From Candidatus Eremiobacterota bacterium (GTDB lineage Bacteria; Vulcanimicrobiota; CADAWZ01; Ess09-12), in NCBI GenBank assembly GCA_031082125.1, contig JAVHLM010000003.1, positions 62,001 through 126,000 on the forward strand: a stretch of DNA of 64,000 nt, read 5' to 3'. The notes below the pieces were generated by a model. That model did not search any database, had not been told where the DNA came from, and saw nothing but the letters and a program-made list of their open reading frames with translations. How positions within the stretch are numbered: the first letter of the stretch is position 1; every line of letters starts with the position of its first letter. Of this stretch, positions 27,143-36,365 are shown piece by piece. The translations under genes and the position numbers were made by a program.

Positions 27143-29545
27143 ATGTCAAGGAGAAAGAGAAGACAAGAAGAGGGCGCTGCAGAGGAAGTCGAACATGAAG
27201 AGTACGCCGATGATGAGGGCGGTGAAGGAGGAGATTCCCCCGACAAGGCCATGAAAAAGCTTGCCGAACTGGAGAAGAAAATAGAAGATGTGACCTCCAA
27301 GATGGGCCTCGTCATGATGGAGGCGCGCGACGCCGAGAGCAAGGTGAAAAAGCTTGAAGACTCGGTGAAAGACATGGAGGACCTCGCTGACGAAGTCGAT
27401 GAGAAGCTTGAAAAGCTCACTGAAACAGAAGTAAAAATCGACAAAATCATCGAGGAAAGTGAAGATACCATAGCCCGCATAAAGAAGCTCGAAGAATCCG
27501 GAGCAGGCGGCGCCGAGCTGGAGCAGCGGCTTAAGCAGGAAGGCGAGGCAGTCGATGAAAAGCTCACCAAGGCCTTCAATGAAGCGAGCCGTGCCCTGGA
27601 AAAGATAGGGACCATTGATGAGCAGATGGGCTCAATAAAGTCCCACATGGATGAGATAACGGCCCATATTGAAGAGACTTCGGCAAGGCTTGAAGCCTAT
27701 GCCATGCTCAAGGACGGCCTTGCCAACCACACCGAGGAGATCCAGGACATCCGCAAGCTGATTGATGACGTAAGGGCGGGCGGCGGCGGCGTGGCAGCCG
27801 ACATGGAATCCAGGCTCGAAAAGATAGCCCACGAAGCACAGGAATCAGCAAAAGCCCTCAAAGAGAGGATTGAAAAGGATCTCGCCGAGATAACGCCCCT
27901 CATGGACAAAATGAAGGGCGACTCCGATTCCGGCATCTCAGCGGCTCTCGAGAAAATGACAAAGATCGAGCAGGAACAGAAGACTTTTCAGGAGATGATA
28001 GGCACCATCACCTCCCATGTCAATGAGATCACCGAGGAGCTCAACCAGATTGACGAGCGTTACGACGAGCTGACTTCAAAGTCTGATGAAACCGTTGAGA
28101 AAATAAAAGGGGAGCTTAAGCAACCCCTTGAGGAGCAGGAACAGAGGATCTTCACCAAGATCCAGGAAGAGCTCGGCAACTTCCATGACGTGACGAAAAC
28201 CATCGAGGAAGCCTCAAAGAAGGTGGAGGAGCTTCAGCAGAAGACCTCCCAGTATGAGGATACTATCAAGCAGCTCAGCGACACTATCGCTAAGGCCGAA
28301 GTGAGCTCGGAAAAGGTCTCGGTAGCCTTCCGGCTCGTGGAGGACATGGAGAAAAAGATATCCCGCGTCGTGTCGCCCGTGGACGAGCTCATCTCAAGAC
28401 TTGAGGACTTTGAAGAACTCCCCGCCGTCGGTGAGCTGGGCTTTGATCTCAACGACCTGCTCCAGGTGATGATCAAGCATGGTGCTTCCGATCTCCATCT
28501 CAAGGAGGGAGCGCCGCCTACCGTGAGACTGGAAGGTGATCTCGTCCCCGTGGGAAACCAGGTGCTTTCCGACAAGGAATGCAAGTACCTTGTTCTCTCA
28601 AGCATGTCAAAGTCACTGCGCCGCCAGCTCCTTGAGAAGAAGGAGATCGACTTCGCCTATGCCATTCCTGAGGCGCGCTTCAGAGTAAACGCCTTCCTGC
28701 AGAAAAGCACCGTGAGCGGCTCTTACAGGATGCTCAGGACAGAGATTCCTTCAATTGAAGAGCTTGGCCTGCCGCCATTCCTGAAGAGATTCGCCTCGAT
28801 AAACCATGGCCTCATCCTGGTCACGGGCCCCGCGGGCTGCGGCAAGTCCACGACTCTGGCCTCCATCGTTGATTACATCAATACCAACAGGAAGCTCCAC
28901 GTGGTCACCGTTGAGGACCCCATCGAATTCGTGCACAAGGACAAGATGAGCATTGTGACACAGAGGGAGGTGGGAATTGATACCCCCTCGTTCCTCGACG
29001 CCCTCAAGGCCTCTCTGAGGCAGGATCCCAACGTGATACTGATAGGAGAGATGAGGGATTCCGAAACCATACTCACGGCCGCCATCGCCGCAGAGACAGG
29101 CCATCTTGTCTTCAGCACCCTTCATACGCCGAACACCACCCAGGCCATCCAGAGAATTGTAGATGTGTTCTCAGGCGACCAGCAGAAACAGTTCAGGCTC
29201 CTCCTCTCGACAACCCTCAGGGGTGTCATCTCGCAGCGCCTCCTCAACAAGAAAGACAATGAGGGGCGCATTCCCGCTGTGGAAATCATGGTGGTCACCC
29301 CTACCATCTCAAGCCTTATCATGGAGAATAAGGTGAATGAGATCTATCAATACATGGTGCAGGGCCAGACAGAAGGGATGCAGACCTTCACCGCGGCCCT
29401 TACCAAGCTCTATGAGGCCGGCCTTATCTCGAAGGAAGACGCCATGTACCATGCGGATCAGCCCACGGAATTCCGGCTCGGTGTGGAGGGTCATACCACA
29501 GGCTCCACATCAATTCCCGAGGACTCCCTGATGAGCTGGCTCTAG
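27143..29545 (+). CDS. PilT-like twitching ATPase fused to a long coiled-coil N-terminal region
   Basis: An 800-residue protein. Residues 440-790 are a complete PilT-type secretion ATPase: DLHLKEG entry motif, Walker A GPAGCGKST near 560, GEMRDSETI (Walker B region), and TGHLVFSTLHT. PilT normally has about 340-370 residues. Here about 430 residues of acidic, heptad-rich coiled coil precede it, with a charged start (RRKRRQEEGAAEEVEHEE). The ATPase powers pilus retraction; the extension could anchor or regulate it. AAAGGAGG stands before the ATG and a strong terminator follows. Other pilus genes lie at 12.5-17 kb. Confidence 0.9.
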   Translation: MSRRKRRQEEGAAEEVEHEEYADDEGGEGGDSPDKAMKKLAELEKKIEDVTSKMGLVMMEARDAESKVKKLEDSVKDMEDLADEVDEKLEKLTETEVKIDKIIEESEDTIARIKKLEESGAGGAELEQRLKQEGEAVDEKLTKAFNEASRALEKIGTIDEQMGSIKSHMDEITAHIEETSARLEAYAMLKDGLANHTEEIQDIRKLIDDVRAGGGGVAADMESRLEKIAHEAQESAKALKERIEKDLAEITPLMDKMKGDSDSGISAALEKMTKIEQEQKTFQEMIGTITSHVNEITEELNQIDERYDELTSKSDETVEKIKGELKQPLEEQEQRIFTKIQEELGNFHDVTKTIEEASKKVEELQQKTSQYEDTIKQLSDTIAKAEVSSEKVSVAFRLVEDMEKKISRVVSPVDELISRLEDFEELPAVGELGFDLNDLLQVMIKHGASDLHLKEGAPPTVRLEGDLVPVGNQVLSDKECKYLVLSSMSKSLRRQLLEKKEIDFAYAIPEARFRVNAFLQKSTVSGSYRMLRTEIPSIEELGLPPFLKRFASINHGLILVTGPAGCGKSTTLASIVDYINTNRKLHVVTVEDPIEFVHKDKMSIVTQREVGIDTPSFLDALKASLRQDPNVILIGEMRDSETILTAAIAAETGHLVFSTLHTPNTTQAIQRIVDVFSGDQQKQFRLLLSTTLRGVISQRLLNKKDNEGRIPAVEIMVVTPTISSLIMENKVNEIYQYMVQGQTEGMQTFTAALTKLYEAGLISKEDAMYHADQPTEFRLGVEGHTTGSTSIPEDSLMSWL

Positions 29546-29566
29546 ACAACAACCGGCAGGAAACAG

Positions 29567-29601
29567 GGTGCTGGCAGGCTTTTACCTGCCAGCACCTTTT
29601 T
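29567..29601 (+). terminator. Rho-independent terminator after pilT-like gene
   Basis: GGTGCTGGCAGG pairs perfectly with CCTGCCAGCACC across a short loop, followed by TTTTT. Confidence 0.92.
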
Positions 29602-29625
29602 ACTGACCATGAGGGAGAGCGCACT

Positions 29626-30324
29626 ATGGAAGATCATTACCACAGTGACATGAAGGCCCGCTATGACGATCTCTGTGCACGTATGGAGAAAGCGGCAGCA
29701 AAAAGGGGAAGGCGCTTTCAGGATATCCGCTTTGTGGCCGTGTCAAAAAAAGTGCATGCCCAAAGGATTATTGAGGCTGCGGGGCTCGGTATCACTGACT
29801 TCGGGGAAAACTATTTCCAGGAAGCCCGCGAGAAGATTACGACCCTCGAAGGCAAACTCACCTGGCATTTCATAGGTCATCTCCAGAAAAACAAGGCCCA
29901 TCAGGTCCTGGAGCTTTTTAACCTCATTCAGAGCGTTGACTCGGTGGACCTTGCGGAAAGACTGGCAAAGCGGGCCCAGGAAAGAGGGAAAGCTGCGGAA
30001 GTGCTCCTCCAGGTCCATTACGGTGATGAAGCCACCAAGCACGGCTTTCTGACCGATGAGGTCATGCCTTCCATGGAGAGGATCTCATGCCTCACCCACC
30101 TTAAGGTGAAAGGGCTGATGACTATCCCTCCCTTCCTGGAAGATCCTGAAGAAAACCGGCGCTATTTCAGGGATATGGCTCTGCTCTCAGAGAAGCTCAG
30201 AGGCTTTCCCGGCTATGAAGCCGTTCATCTCTCGATGGGTATGACCGATGATTTTGAGATCGCCATCGAGGAGGGCTCCACCATGGTAAGAATCGGAAGG
30301 GCCCTTTTTGGAGAGAGGATCTGA
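29626..30324 (+). CDS. YggS/PROSC-family PLP-binding protein
   Basis: A 232-residue single-domain PLP protein. The PLP lysine is in FVAVSKK near residue 41, with DFGENYFQEA, WHFIGHLQKNK and LSMGMTDDFEIAIEEGSTMVRIGRALFG. The family maintains PLP homeostasis and has no known catalytic reaction. A stand-alone gene between two regulatory signals. Confidence 0.94.
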   Translation: MEDHYHSDMKARYDDLCARMEKAAAKRGRRFQDIRFVAVSKKVHAQRIIEAAGLGITDFGENYFQEAREKITTLEGKLTWHFIGHLQKNKAHQVLELFNLIQSVDSVDLAERLAKRAQERGKAAEVLLQVHYGDEATKHGFLTDEVMPSMERISCLTHLKVKGLMTIPPFLEDPEENRRYFRDMALLSEKLRGFPGYEAVHLSMGMTDDFEIAIEEGSTMVRIGRALFGERI

Positions 30325-30358
30325 GGCACTACCCTCCCTTGATAATTCTCGCCTTGCC

Positions 30359-30387
30359 TTGACAGAGCAGGAATTCCGTGGTATTAA
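30359..30387 (+). promoter_or_regulatory. Sigma-70-type promoter of the heat-shock operon
   Basis: TTGACA (30359-30364), a 17-base spacer and TATTAA (30382-30387), about 50 bases before the hrcA start. I searched the leader for the CIRCE operator (TTAGCACTC-N9-GAGTGCTAA) and do not see one, although hrcA is the first gene. Confidence 0.7.
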
Positions 30388-30438
30388 TTGAGTGGAATAT
30401 TTTGCCTGACACCGGCTTTGAAGAGGGAGGAGAGAAGA

Positions 30439-31488
30439 GTGAAAGCAGGCTCTTCGGCGCTTAATTCTCGGCAAAAGGCCATCCTTGAGATCATCGTGCA
30501 GGAATTTGTAAAATCAGGCGAGCCTGTCGGATCATTGATCATTACCGAAAATTATGATATCGGCTGCTGTTCCGCCACGGTAAGGAACGAGATGGCAAGG
30601 CTTGAAGAGATGGGCTATCTCGAGCAGCCCCATGCCGCATCGGGAAGGATTCCCAAAGACAAGGCATACCGCCTTTTCGTCAATGAGATAATCAGCAGGA
30701 AGATCGCCCCTCCCCCTGAGAATGCCGTGAGCACCATCGAGCGGGAATACCAGATTATCCAGTCCCACCTGGAGATTCTTATCAAGAAAACTGCGCGGCT
30801 TCTCGCCGAGCTCACCAATTACACCTCCCTCCTTCTTGCTCCGCAGCTGAGAAAAAGCCTTTTCAAATACCTCAGGCTTGTTTCCCTTTCGCCGACCCGC
30901 ATACTCCTTTTCATGATGAACAATACGGGCTCCATAATCCACAGAACCATCGAGCTTTCTTCGCCCATCAGCCCCGAAGTGCTGGAGCGCCTCACCAATC
31001 TGCTCAACGACAGGCTCCAGGGCCGGGCGCTTGACCATGTATCGGAATTTCTCAAGGAAATTCCCGGCCTTGAGACCGACAGGGAGCTCATCAGGAATAT
31101 CGGCGACGCATCGCAGCACCTGGTGGAAGAACAGCAAAGAGAGGTATTCTACGGAGGGAAAACCCGCCTCTTCGACTTTTCGGAGTTCCGTGATCTCGAC
31201 AAGATAAAAGTGCTGATGGAAGTTATGGAAGAAGAGAAAGTGGTGGCAGAGATCCTCACCGAAACCCTCAATGCCGACGGCGTACAGGTGCTGATAGGTG
31301 AAGAGAACCCCGTTGACGAGATGAAGGAGTGCTCGATGGTGACGGCCGCTTACAACCTGAACGGCGAACCGGTGGGCACGCTTGGGATCATAGGCCCCAA
31401 GAGAATGCCCTATGAGCAGATCATTTCCATCATTAACTACACTGCAGAGAACTTCAGCCACAAGCTCCGGCACCTTGATCGTCTTTAA
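30439..31488 (+). CDS. hrcA: Heat-inducible transcription repressor HrcA
   Basis: About 349 residues from a GTG at 30439 behind GGAGGAGA. The N-terminal winged helix is typical: SRQKAILEIIVQEF, GEPVGS, SATVRNEMARLEEMGYLEQPHAASGRIPKDKAYRLFV. The C-terminal region has the GAF-like fold with IGEENP and a closing LGIIGPKRMPYEQIISIINY. It represses chaperone genes until titrated by unfolded protein. First gene of the operon that continues with the chaperonin. Confidence 0.95.
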   Translation: MKAGSSALNSRQKAILEIIVQEFVKSGEPVGSLIITENYDIGCCSATVRNEMARLEEMGYLEQPHAASGRIPKDKAYRLFVNEIISRKIAPPPENAVSTIEREYQIIQSHLEILIKKTARLLAELTNYTSLLLAPQLRKSLFKYLRLVSLSPTRILLFMMNNTGSIIHRTIELSSPISPEVLERLTNLLNDRLQGRALDHVSEFLKEIPGLETDRELIRNIGDASQHLVEEQQREVFYGGKTRLFDFSEFRDLDKIKVLMEVMEEEKVVAEILTETLNADGVQVLIGEENPVDEMKECSMVTAAYNLNGEPVGTLGIIGPKRMPYEQIISIINYTAENFSHKLRHLDRL

Positions 31489-31517
31489 ATCCCGCTTTGT
31501 CCCCACAAGGAGGTTCC

Positions 31518-33059
31518 ATGTCCGGCATTCCCCACCACAACGATAAGAGCGATATTGATGAGAGACTCTCGGCGCTCCTTACAAATGCTGCAGCGGTGAG
31601 AGCCATTGCCGGGGCCGTGGAAAATACCCTTGGCCCCAAAGGGCTTGATACCATGCTCGTTGACGGAAACGGCGACATCATTGTCACCAATGCCGGCGTG
31701 ACCATCCTTGGCAGGATGGAGGTCTCCCATCCTGCAGCCCGGATGCTTATCAACATCGCAAGGAACCAGCACGAACAGGTGGGAGACGGGACCACCACGG
31801 CGACGATAATGGCGGGAACTCTTGTCAGTGAAGGCCTCAATTACATAATACGGGGAGTGCCTGTCTCCAAAATCATAGAAGGCATAAGGATTGGGATTCA
31901 TGAGTGCCTCGAGCTGCTTGACAAAGGCGCAATTACTATAAAGGACATGGACGATCCTCTCCTGGGCCAGGTCACCACTGTCGCCGGCAGGAATGATAGC
32001 GCCATCGCCGGGGGTGTAGTGGCACTCGCAAGGAATATTGGCTCCGAAAAACTGCTTGACAGCACCTTCAGGCTCTCGGAGCGGATAGTGGCCGAGGTGG
32101 GGGCGTCCCACGAGGTATTTCCCGGTCTTCTCTTCAAAAAAAAGCGCCTCAATGAGCAGATGCCCCACAAGGTGACTGCCGCAAAAGTGCTGGCCCTTGA
32201 AGACAGCCTGCTGCCGGAGGAGTTGAGCGAAGCGGCCCTCAGGACCGAGGCGGGATTCGCCGCATACCTTAACTACCAGGAGGAGTTCAGAAAAAACATA
32301 CGGCGCCTTCCCGGCCTGGGAATCAAACTGGTGGTGCTTGAAAAGGGAATCGATGACTTTGCGGAAGAACTGCTCACCAGGGAGGGAATACTGGTCATCT
32401 CAAGGCTCAGGAGCTCCGATTTCAGGAACGTGCTGGAGTACACTGGGGCAAAAGCGCTCAAGAGAACGTGCATTGGGCGCAGCGATGAAGAATTGAGAGC
32501 ATCTCTTGGCCAGGCGAAGGAAGTAATGGAGGATGGGCGGCTTGGGCATATGAGAATATCGGGGGGAGAGGGGAAAAAGACCGCGACCTTTCTTGTGGGG
32601 GCAACGACGGAAGAAGTGGTGGGAGAAAGGGAGAGAATCGCACAGGATGCCGCCTCATCGCTCCAGGCAGCCCTCAAGGGCGGCGTCGTCGCCGGTGGAG
32701 GGGCCTTTGAGCTGAGCCTCATTCCCCCGGTGAGGAAGGCAAGGACAAAAGCCAGGGGCATCGCCGCATACGGTATTGACTGCGTGGTAGAGTCATTGAA
32801 GCGCCCGATGGCCCAGATCATAGCGAATGCGGGGTTCAACTCCCTTGAAAAGATAGAAGAAGCTCTCAAATCCCTCGAGGAGACAGGCCGCACCCCTGGA
32901 GTAGACTGCGATTCCGGTAACCTCATTGACATGGTGGAGGCTGGGATCATCGATCCGGTCCCTGTAAAGCGCCAGGTTTTCCTCGCCGCAATGGAGGTGG
33001 CTGAAGCGATTCTCCGGATCAATACCATCATCAAAATGAGCGGGACCGGTATGGCATGA
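31518..33059 (+). CDS. Group III (archaeal/CCT-like) bacterial chaperonin
   Basis: A 513-residue group II-like chaperonin, not GroEL. Motifs: NTLGPKGLDTMLVDGNGDIIVTNAG at 30-55, GDGTTT nucleotide site near residues 90-95, KGGVVAGGGAFE near 390, and IIANAGFNSLEKIE. GroEL-specific sequence is absent. Such thermosome-like proteins in bacteria are called group III chaperonins and typically sit in the dnaK operon, as here between hrcA and grpE. It should form a double-ring ATP-driven cage with a built-in lid. The ATG at 31518 has AAGGAGG five bases upstream. No groES or groEL gene is in the window. Confidence 0.93.
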   Translation: MSGIPHHNDKSDIDERLSALLTNAAAVRAIAGAVENTLGPKGLDTMLVDGNGDIIVTNAGVTILGRMEVSHPAARMLINIARNQHEQVGDGTTTATIMAGTLVSEGLNYIIRGVPVSKIIEGIRIGIHECLELLDKGAITIKDMDDPLLGQVTTVAGRNDSAIAGGVVALARNIGSEKLLDSTFRLSERIVAEVGASHEVFPGLLFKKKRLNEQMPHKVTAAKVLALEDSLLPEELSEAALRTEAGFAAYLNYQEEFRKNIRRLPGLGIKLVVLEKGIDDFAEELLTREGILVISRLRSSDFRNVLEYTGAKALKRTCIGRSDEELRASLGQAKEVMEDGRLGHMRISGGEGKKTATFLVGATTEEVVGERERIAQDAASSLQAALKGGVVAGGGAFELSLIPPVRKARTKARGIAAYGIDCVVESLKRPMAQIIANAGFNSLEKIEEALKSLEETGRTPGVDCDSGNLIDMVEAGIIDPVPVKRQVFLAAMEVAEAILRINTIIKMSGTGMA

Positions 33060-33071
33060 AAATATAAATCA

Positions 33072-33089
33072 TCCTCCTCTAGAGGAGGA
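33072..33089. repeat. Perfect 18-bp palindrome
   Basis: TCCTCCTCTAGAGGAGGA, self-complementary over its full length, in the 100-base gap between the chaperonin and grpE. It contains an anti-Shine-Dalgarno-like half and could pair with a ribosome site or mark an RNA processing point. The role is unknown. Confidence 0.5.
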
Positions 33090-33162
33090 AGAAGGTTGAT
33101 GGTGATGAATACTTTCATGGTGGCCACTACCGGCGGCATCCAGAATGAAAGGGGTATATCGC

Positions 33163-34362
33163 ATGGAAGAGAGCACGCTCAATTCCTCCCTGGCTCAACA
33201 GCAGGGAGACTCTTCCACCCTCTCACAGGAAGCCCTTTCACGGATGGAAAGGGAAAAGAAGCTGAAACGCGTGAAAAACAGGAAAGCGCTCCGGGCAAAA
33301 TCCATGGTGCTGGAAGAAGGAGAATATGGTGATATGACAGACGAATCTTCCGAACAGTGCTCCGATACAGAGCCTGAGGCAGAGCAGACTGCCGCTGCCG
33401 CCCCCGCAGAGGAGCCGTCCTCCCCCCAGTCCCCGCCGTCGCCTGGAGCCAAGAGTACCCTGCCGCGCCCTGAGCTCACCTCAGAGGAAAAGGAAAAAAT
33501 CGCCATAGGCGTAGAAGAGCTGGACAAGGTGATAAGCGGGGTCCCTATTCTTGATTTCCTGAGGGCAAGGCTCGCAAGCTCGGTCGATAAAGGCATTGAT
33601 TTCCTCACCCTCATCGGGTTCTATCGTATTGCCTCGCGGATGCTCAAGGAGGAATTCGAGAAGAAGCGCGATCTGCACCGAAAGGTGGAGCTTGAGTACG
33701 AGGAGCAGAAAAAGGAAATCGAAAGCCTCCGGAATCAGCAGGCAATCGATCCTTTCAAGCCACAGCCGGCAATGCAGCAAAAGCCGCCTGAGCGGCCGCC
33801 TGAGCGGCCTCAGGAACGGCCACCTGACCGGAACCTTGTAGACCTGCAGGAGGCTCATAACCAGGAAATCTTTCTCCTCAGGGAGACCATAAAGAAGAAA
33901 GAGCAGAAAATCAACGAGTTCAATGATCTTTACGAGCGGCTGAAGACGGATTTCAATAATTTCAGAAACCGTTCCGTCAAGGAAGTGGATTTTCAGGTTG
34001 ACAGGTCCTTTGAGGATCTTGTGAGCAAGTTTCTCCCTGTGGTGGACAATTTCGAGAGGGCCGTCAAGGCCTCCAAGACCACTCAGGATACTGCATCGCT
34101 GATGCAGGGCGTGGCAATGATCCTGTCGCAGTTCGAGGAGATCCTCAAGGGTATCGGCGTGGATCCCATCAAGGCCGAGGGCCAGCCCTTCGACCCCAAG
34201 ATTCATGAGGCGATAGCCGTCGTGGAGAATAGTGAATATCCCGAAGATACTGTCATTGAGGAAGTATACCGCGGATACACGATAAAAAAGAAGATTTTGC
34301 GGCCGGCAATGGTAAAGGTCTCGAAGAGAGGCGCCGCGCCTCCTCCGGGCCCCTCAGCGTGA
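33163..34362 (+). CDS. grpE: GrpE nucleotide-exchange factor with a large N-terminal extension
   Basis: 399 residues from ATG 33163, chosen for the AAAGGGG site nine bases upstream. The GrpE core is the C-terminal 165 residues: a long coiled-coil helix (LYERLKTDFNNFRNR), LPVVDNFERA and the beta-wing HEAIAVVENSEYPEDTV-EEVYRGYTI. The first 230 residues are extra. They hold an Ala/Glu/Ser/Pro-rich low-complexity stretch, a helical domain (about 100-200) and a Pro-Glu-Arg-rich linker. GrpE is usually near 200 residues. It exchanges ADP for ATP on DnaK, encoded next. Confidence 0.92.
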   Translation: MEESTLNSSLAQQQGDSSTLSQEALSRMEREKKLKRVKNRKALRAKSMVLEEGEYGDMTDESSEQCSDTEPEAEQTAAAAPAEEPSSPQSPPSPGAKSTLPRPELTSEEKEKIAIGVEELDKVISGVPILDFLRARLASSVDKGIDFLTLIGFYRIASRMLKEEFEKKRDLHRKVELEYEEQKKEIESLRNQQAIDPFKPQPAMQQKPPERPPERPQERPPDRNLVDLQEAHNQEIFLLRETIKKKEQKINEFNDLYERLKTDFNNFRNRSVKEVDFQVDRSFEDLVSKFLPVVDNFERAVKASKTTQDTASLMQGVAMILSQFEEILKGIGVDPIKAEGQPFDPKIHEAIAVVENSEYPEDTVIEEVYRGYTIKKKILRPAMVKVSKRGAAPPPGPSA

Positions 34363-34413
34363 AGATCGGAGTCCTCTTGAAAAATTACTGTTCCTGAAGA
34401 AGGAGTGGATAGT

Positions 34414-36273
34414 ATGAGCAAGATTGTGGGGATTGATCTAGGAACCACCAATTCAGTCTGTTCAATCATGGAGGGAGGGCAGCCAATCGCCATCCCGAGT
34501 GCCGAGGGCGATGCTCTTGTTCCCTCTGTCGTGGGTTTTTCAAAAACCGGCGAGCGCCTCGTAGGGGCCGTGGCCAAGCGCCAGGCCATCAGCAACCCTG
34601 AGCGCACCATCATCTCAATCAAGCGCCACATGGGCACGGAATTCAAAGTGCAGATCGACGACAAGAGTTATACACCCCAGGAGATATCGGCAATGATCCT
34701 TCAGAAAATAAAGGCCGATGCCGAGGCATACCTGGGATTCCCCATAGAAAGAAGCATCATCACTGTCCCCGCATATTTCAACGACAGCGAGCGGCAGGCC
34801 ACCAAGGACGCCGGCACCATTGCAGGCATGGAGGTGGTGCGCATCATCAACGAGCCGACCGCTTCGGCTATGGCCTACGGCCTTGACAAGCTCGACCACT
34901 CGGAAAAGATCCTTGTATGGGACCTCGGGGGCGGTACCTTTGATGTGTCAATCCTGGAGATCGGTGGCGGCATTTTTGAAGTGAAAGCCACGGCGGGAAA
35001 CATGCGGTTGGGCGGCGACGACTGGGACCAGCGGGTCATGGACTGGCTCGTCGATGAGTTCAAGAAAATGCACGGCATTGACCTGAGGACTGACCGCGTG
35101 GCCATGCAGCGCCTCAAGGAAGCAGGAGAGAACGCCAAGATTCAGCTCTCGAGCGATACCACCACGAGGATCAACCTGCCCTTCATCGCTGCCGACGCCC
35201 AGGGGCCGAAACACCTGGATATAGAGCTTACGAGACAGAAATTCCAGGAGATGTCAGCCGATCTCGTGGAAAAATGCGTGGAGCCGGCAATGAGAGCCAT
35301 GGAGGATTCGGGCCTCACGATGGGACAGATAAACAAGGTGCTCCTTGTGGGAGGCTCGACGAGAATGCCCGCGGTGCAGGACAAGGTAAGGAAGCTTTTC
35401 GGCAAGGAGCCCTGCAAGGAAATTGATCCGGACAGGGTTGTCGCAATGGGCGCTGCCATCCAGGGCGGAGTTCTCTCAGGCGAAGTGAAGGACATGGTCC
35501 TGCTGGACGTGACTTCCCTCTCGCTGGGCATCGAGACCGTCGGCGGCGTGTTCACCAAACTCATTGAGAGAAACACCCAGATACCCTGCTCCAAGTCCAG
35601 AATATTCACCACGGCAGCCGACGGGCAGACCATTGTGGAGGTCCACGTGCTCCAGGGCGAACGCGAGCTCGCGGCCCACAACAAATCCCTCGGCAGGTTC
35701 GAGCTCCGCAACATCCCGCCGGCACCGCGCGGCGTTCCGCAGATCGAGGTGGTCTTTGAGATTGATGCCAACGGCATAGTGAACGTATCAGCCAAGGACC
35801 TTGCCACGGGCAACAAGCAGAAGATCACCATCCAGTCGCCGACGAACCTCACCGGTGAAGAGATAAACAAGATGGTGAAGGAAGCGGCTATTTATGCCGA
35901 AGAGGACGGGAAGCGCAGGGACGAGTCACAGACCCGCAACAAGGCCAACATAGAGCTTGATACCGCCGAGAGAACCATAAGGGAGCTCTCGGACAAGATG
36001 TCCATTGATTACCAGCGGCAGCTCCGAGAGGCTATTGACAGGCTGCGCATGTCACTGCAGACTTACGATATCCCGAAAATCAAGGAAGACACCAAGGCCC
36101 TCCAGGACGTGATGTACATGGTCTCGACAGAGGCATACCTCTCCATCGAGGGCGCAAAGATACCAAGTGCCTTCGCGGGAGGAGGCGGCGCCGCTGCCGC
36201 CAAGAAGGCAAAAGAAACAATTACCATGGATGAGCCGACAGAGGAGGATCTCTTCGGATGGTTCCAGAAATAG
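34414..36273 (+). CDS. dnaK: Chaperone DnaK (Hsp70)
   Basis: 619 residues from ATG 34414 behind AAGGAG. Hsp70 signatures are intact: [40 protein letters not shown] and [13 protein letters not shown]. The substrate-binding domain includes [15 protein letters not shown]-like sequence (SLGIETVGG). The lid is followed by a tail ending LFGWFQK rather than the usual EEVKDK. ATP-driven chaperone, partnered by GrpE and DnaJ in the same operon. Confidence 0.97.
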   Translation: MSKIVGIDLGTTNSVCSIMEGGQPIAIPSAEGDALVPSVVGFSKTGERLVGAVAKRQAISNPERTIISIKRHMGTEFKVQIDDKSYTPQEISAMILQKIKADAEAYLGFPIERSIITVPAYFNDSERQATKDAGTIAGMEVVRIINEPTASAMAYGLDKLDHSEKILVWDLGGGTFDVSILEIGGGIFEVKATAGNMRLGGDDWDQRVMDWLVDEFKKMHGIDLRTDRVAMQRLKEAGENAKIQLSSDTTTRINLPFIAADAQGPKHLDIELTRQKFQEMSADLVEKCVEPAMRAMEDSGLTMGQINKVLLVGGSTRMPAVQDKVRKLFGKEPCKEIDPDRVVAMGAAIQGGVLSGEVKDMVLLDVTSLSLGIETVGGVFTKLIERNTQIPCSKSRIFTTAADGQTIVEVHVLQGERELAAHNKSLGRFELRNIPPAPRGVPQIEVVFEIDANGIVNVSAKDLATGNKQKITIQSPTNLTGEEINKMVKEAAIYAEEDGKRRDESQTRNKANIELDTAERTIRELSDKMSIDYQRQLREAIDRLRMSLQTYDIPKIKEDTKALQDVMYMVSTEAYLSIEGAKIPSAFAGGGGAAAAKKAKETITMDEPTEEDLFGWFQK

Positions 36274-36365
36274 CAGGATCCTCCACCGGGCATTTCATTT
36301 CATAGAAAGATGCACTGACCTCAGGGCTTCTTTTTTTCCCCCTGGCGGAGAAGGAGGTGATAACC

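Noticed and set aside
30325-30438. CIRCE operator upstream of hrcA
   Set aside because: I looked for the TTAGCACTC/GAGTGCTAA repeat and found only the single word GAGTG, with no matching half.
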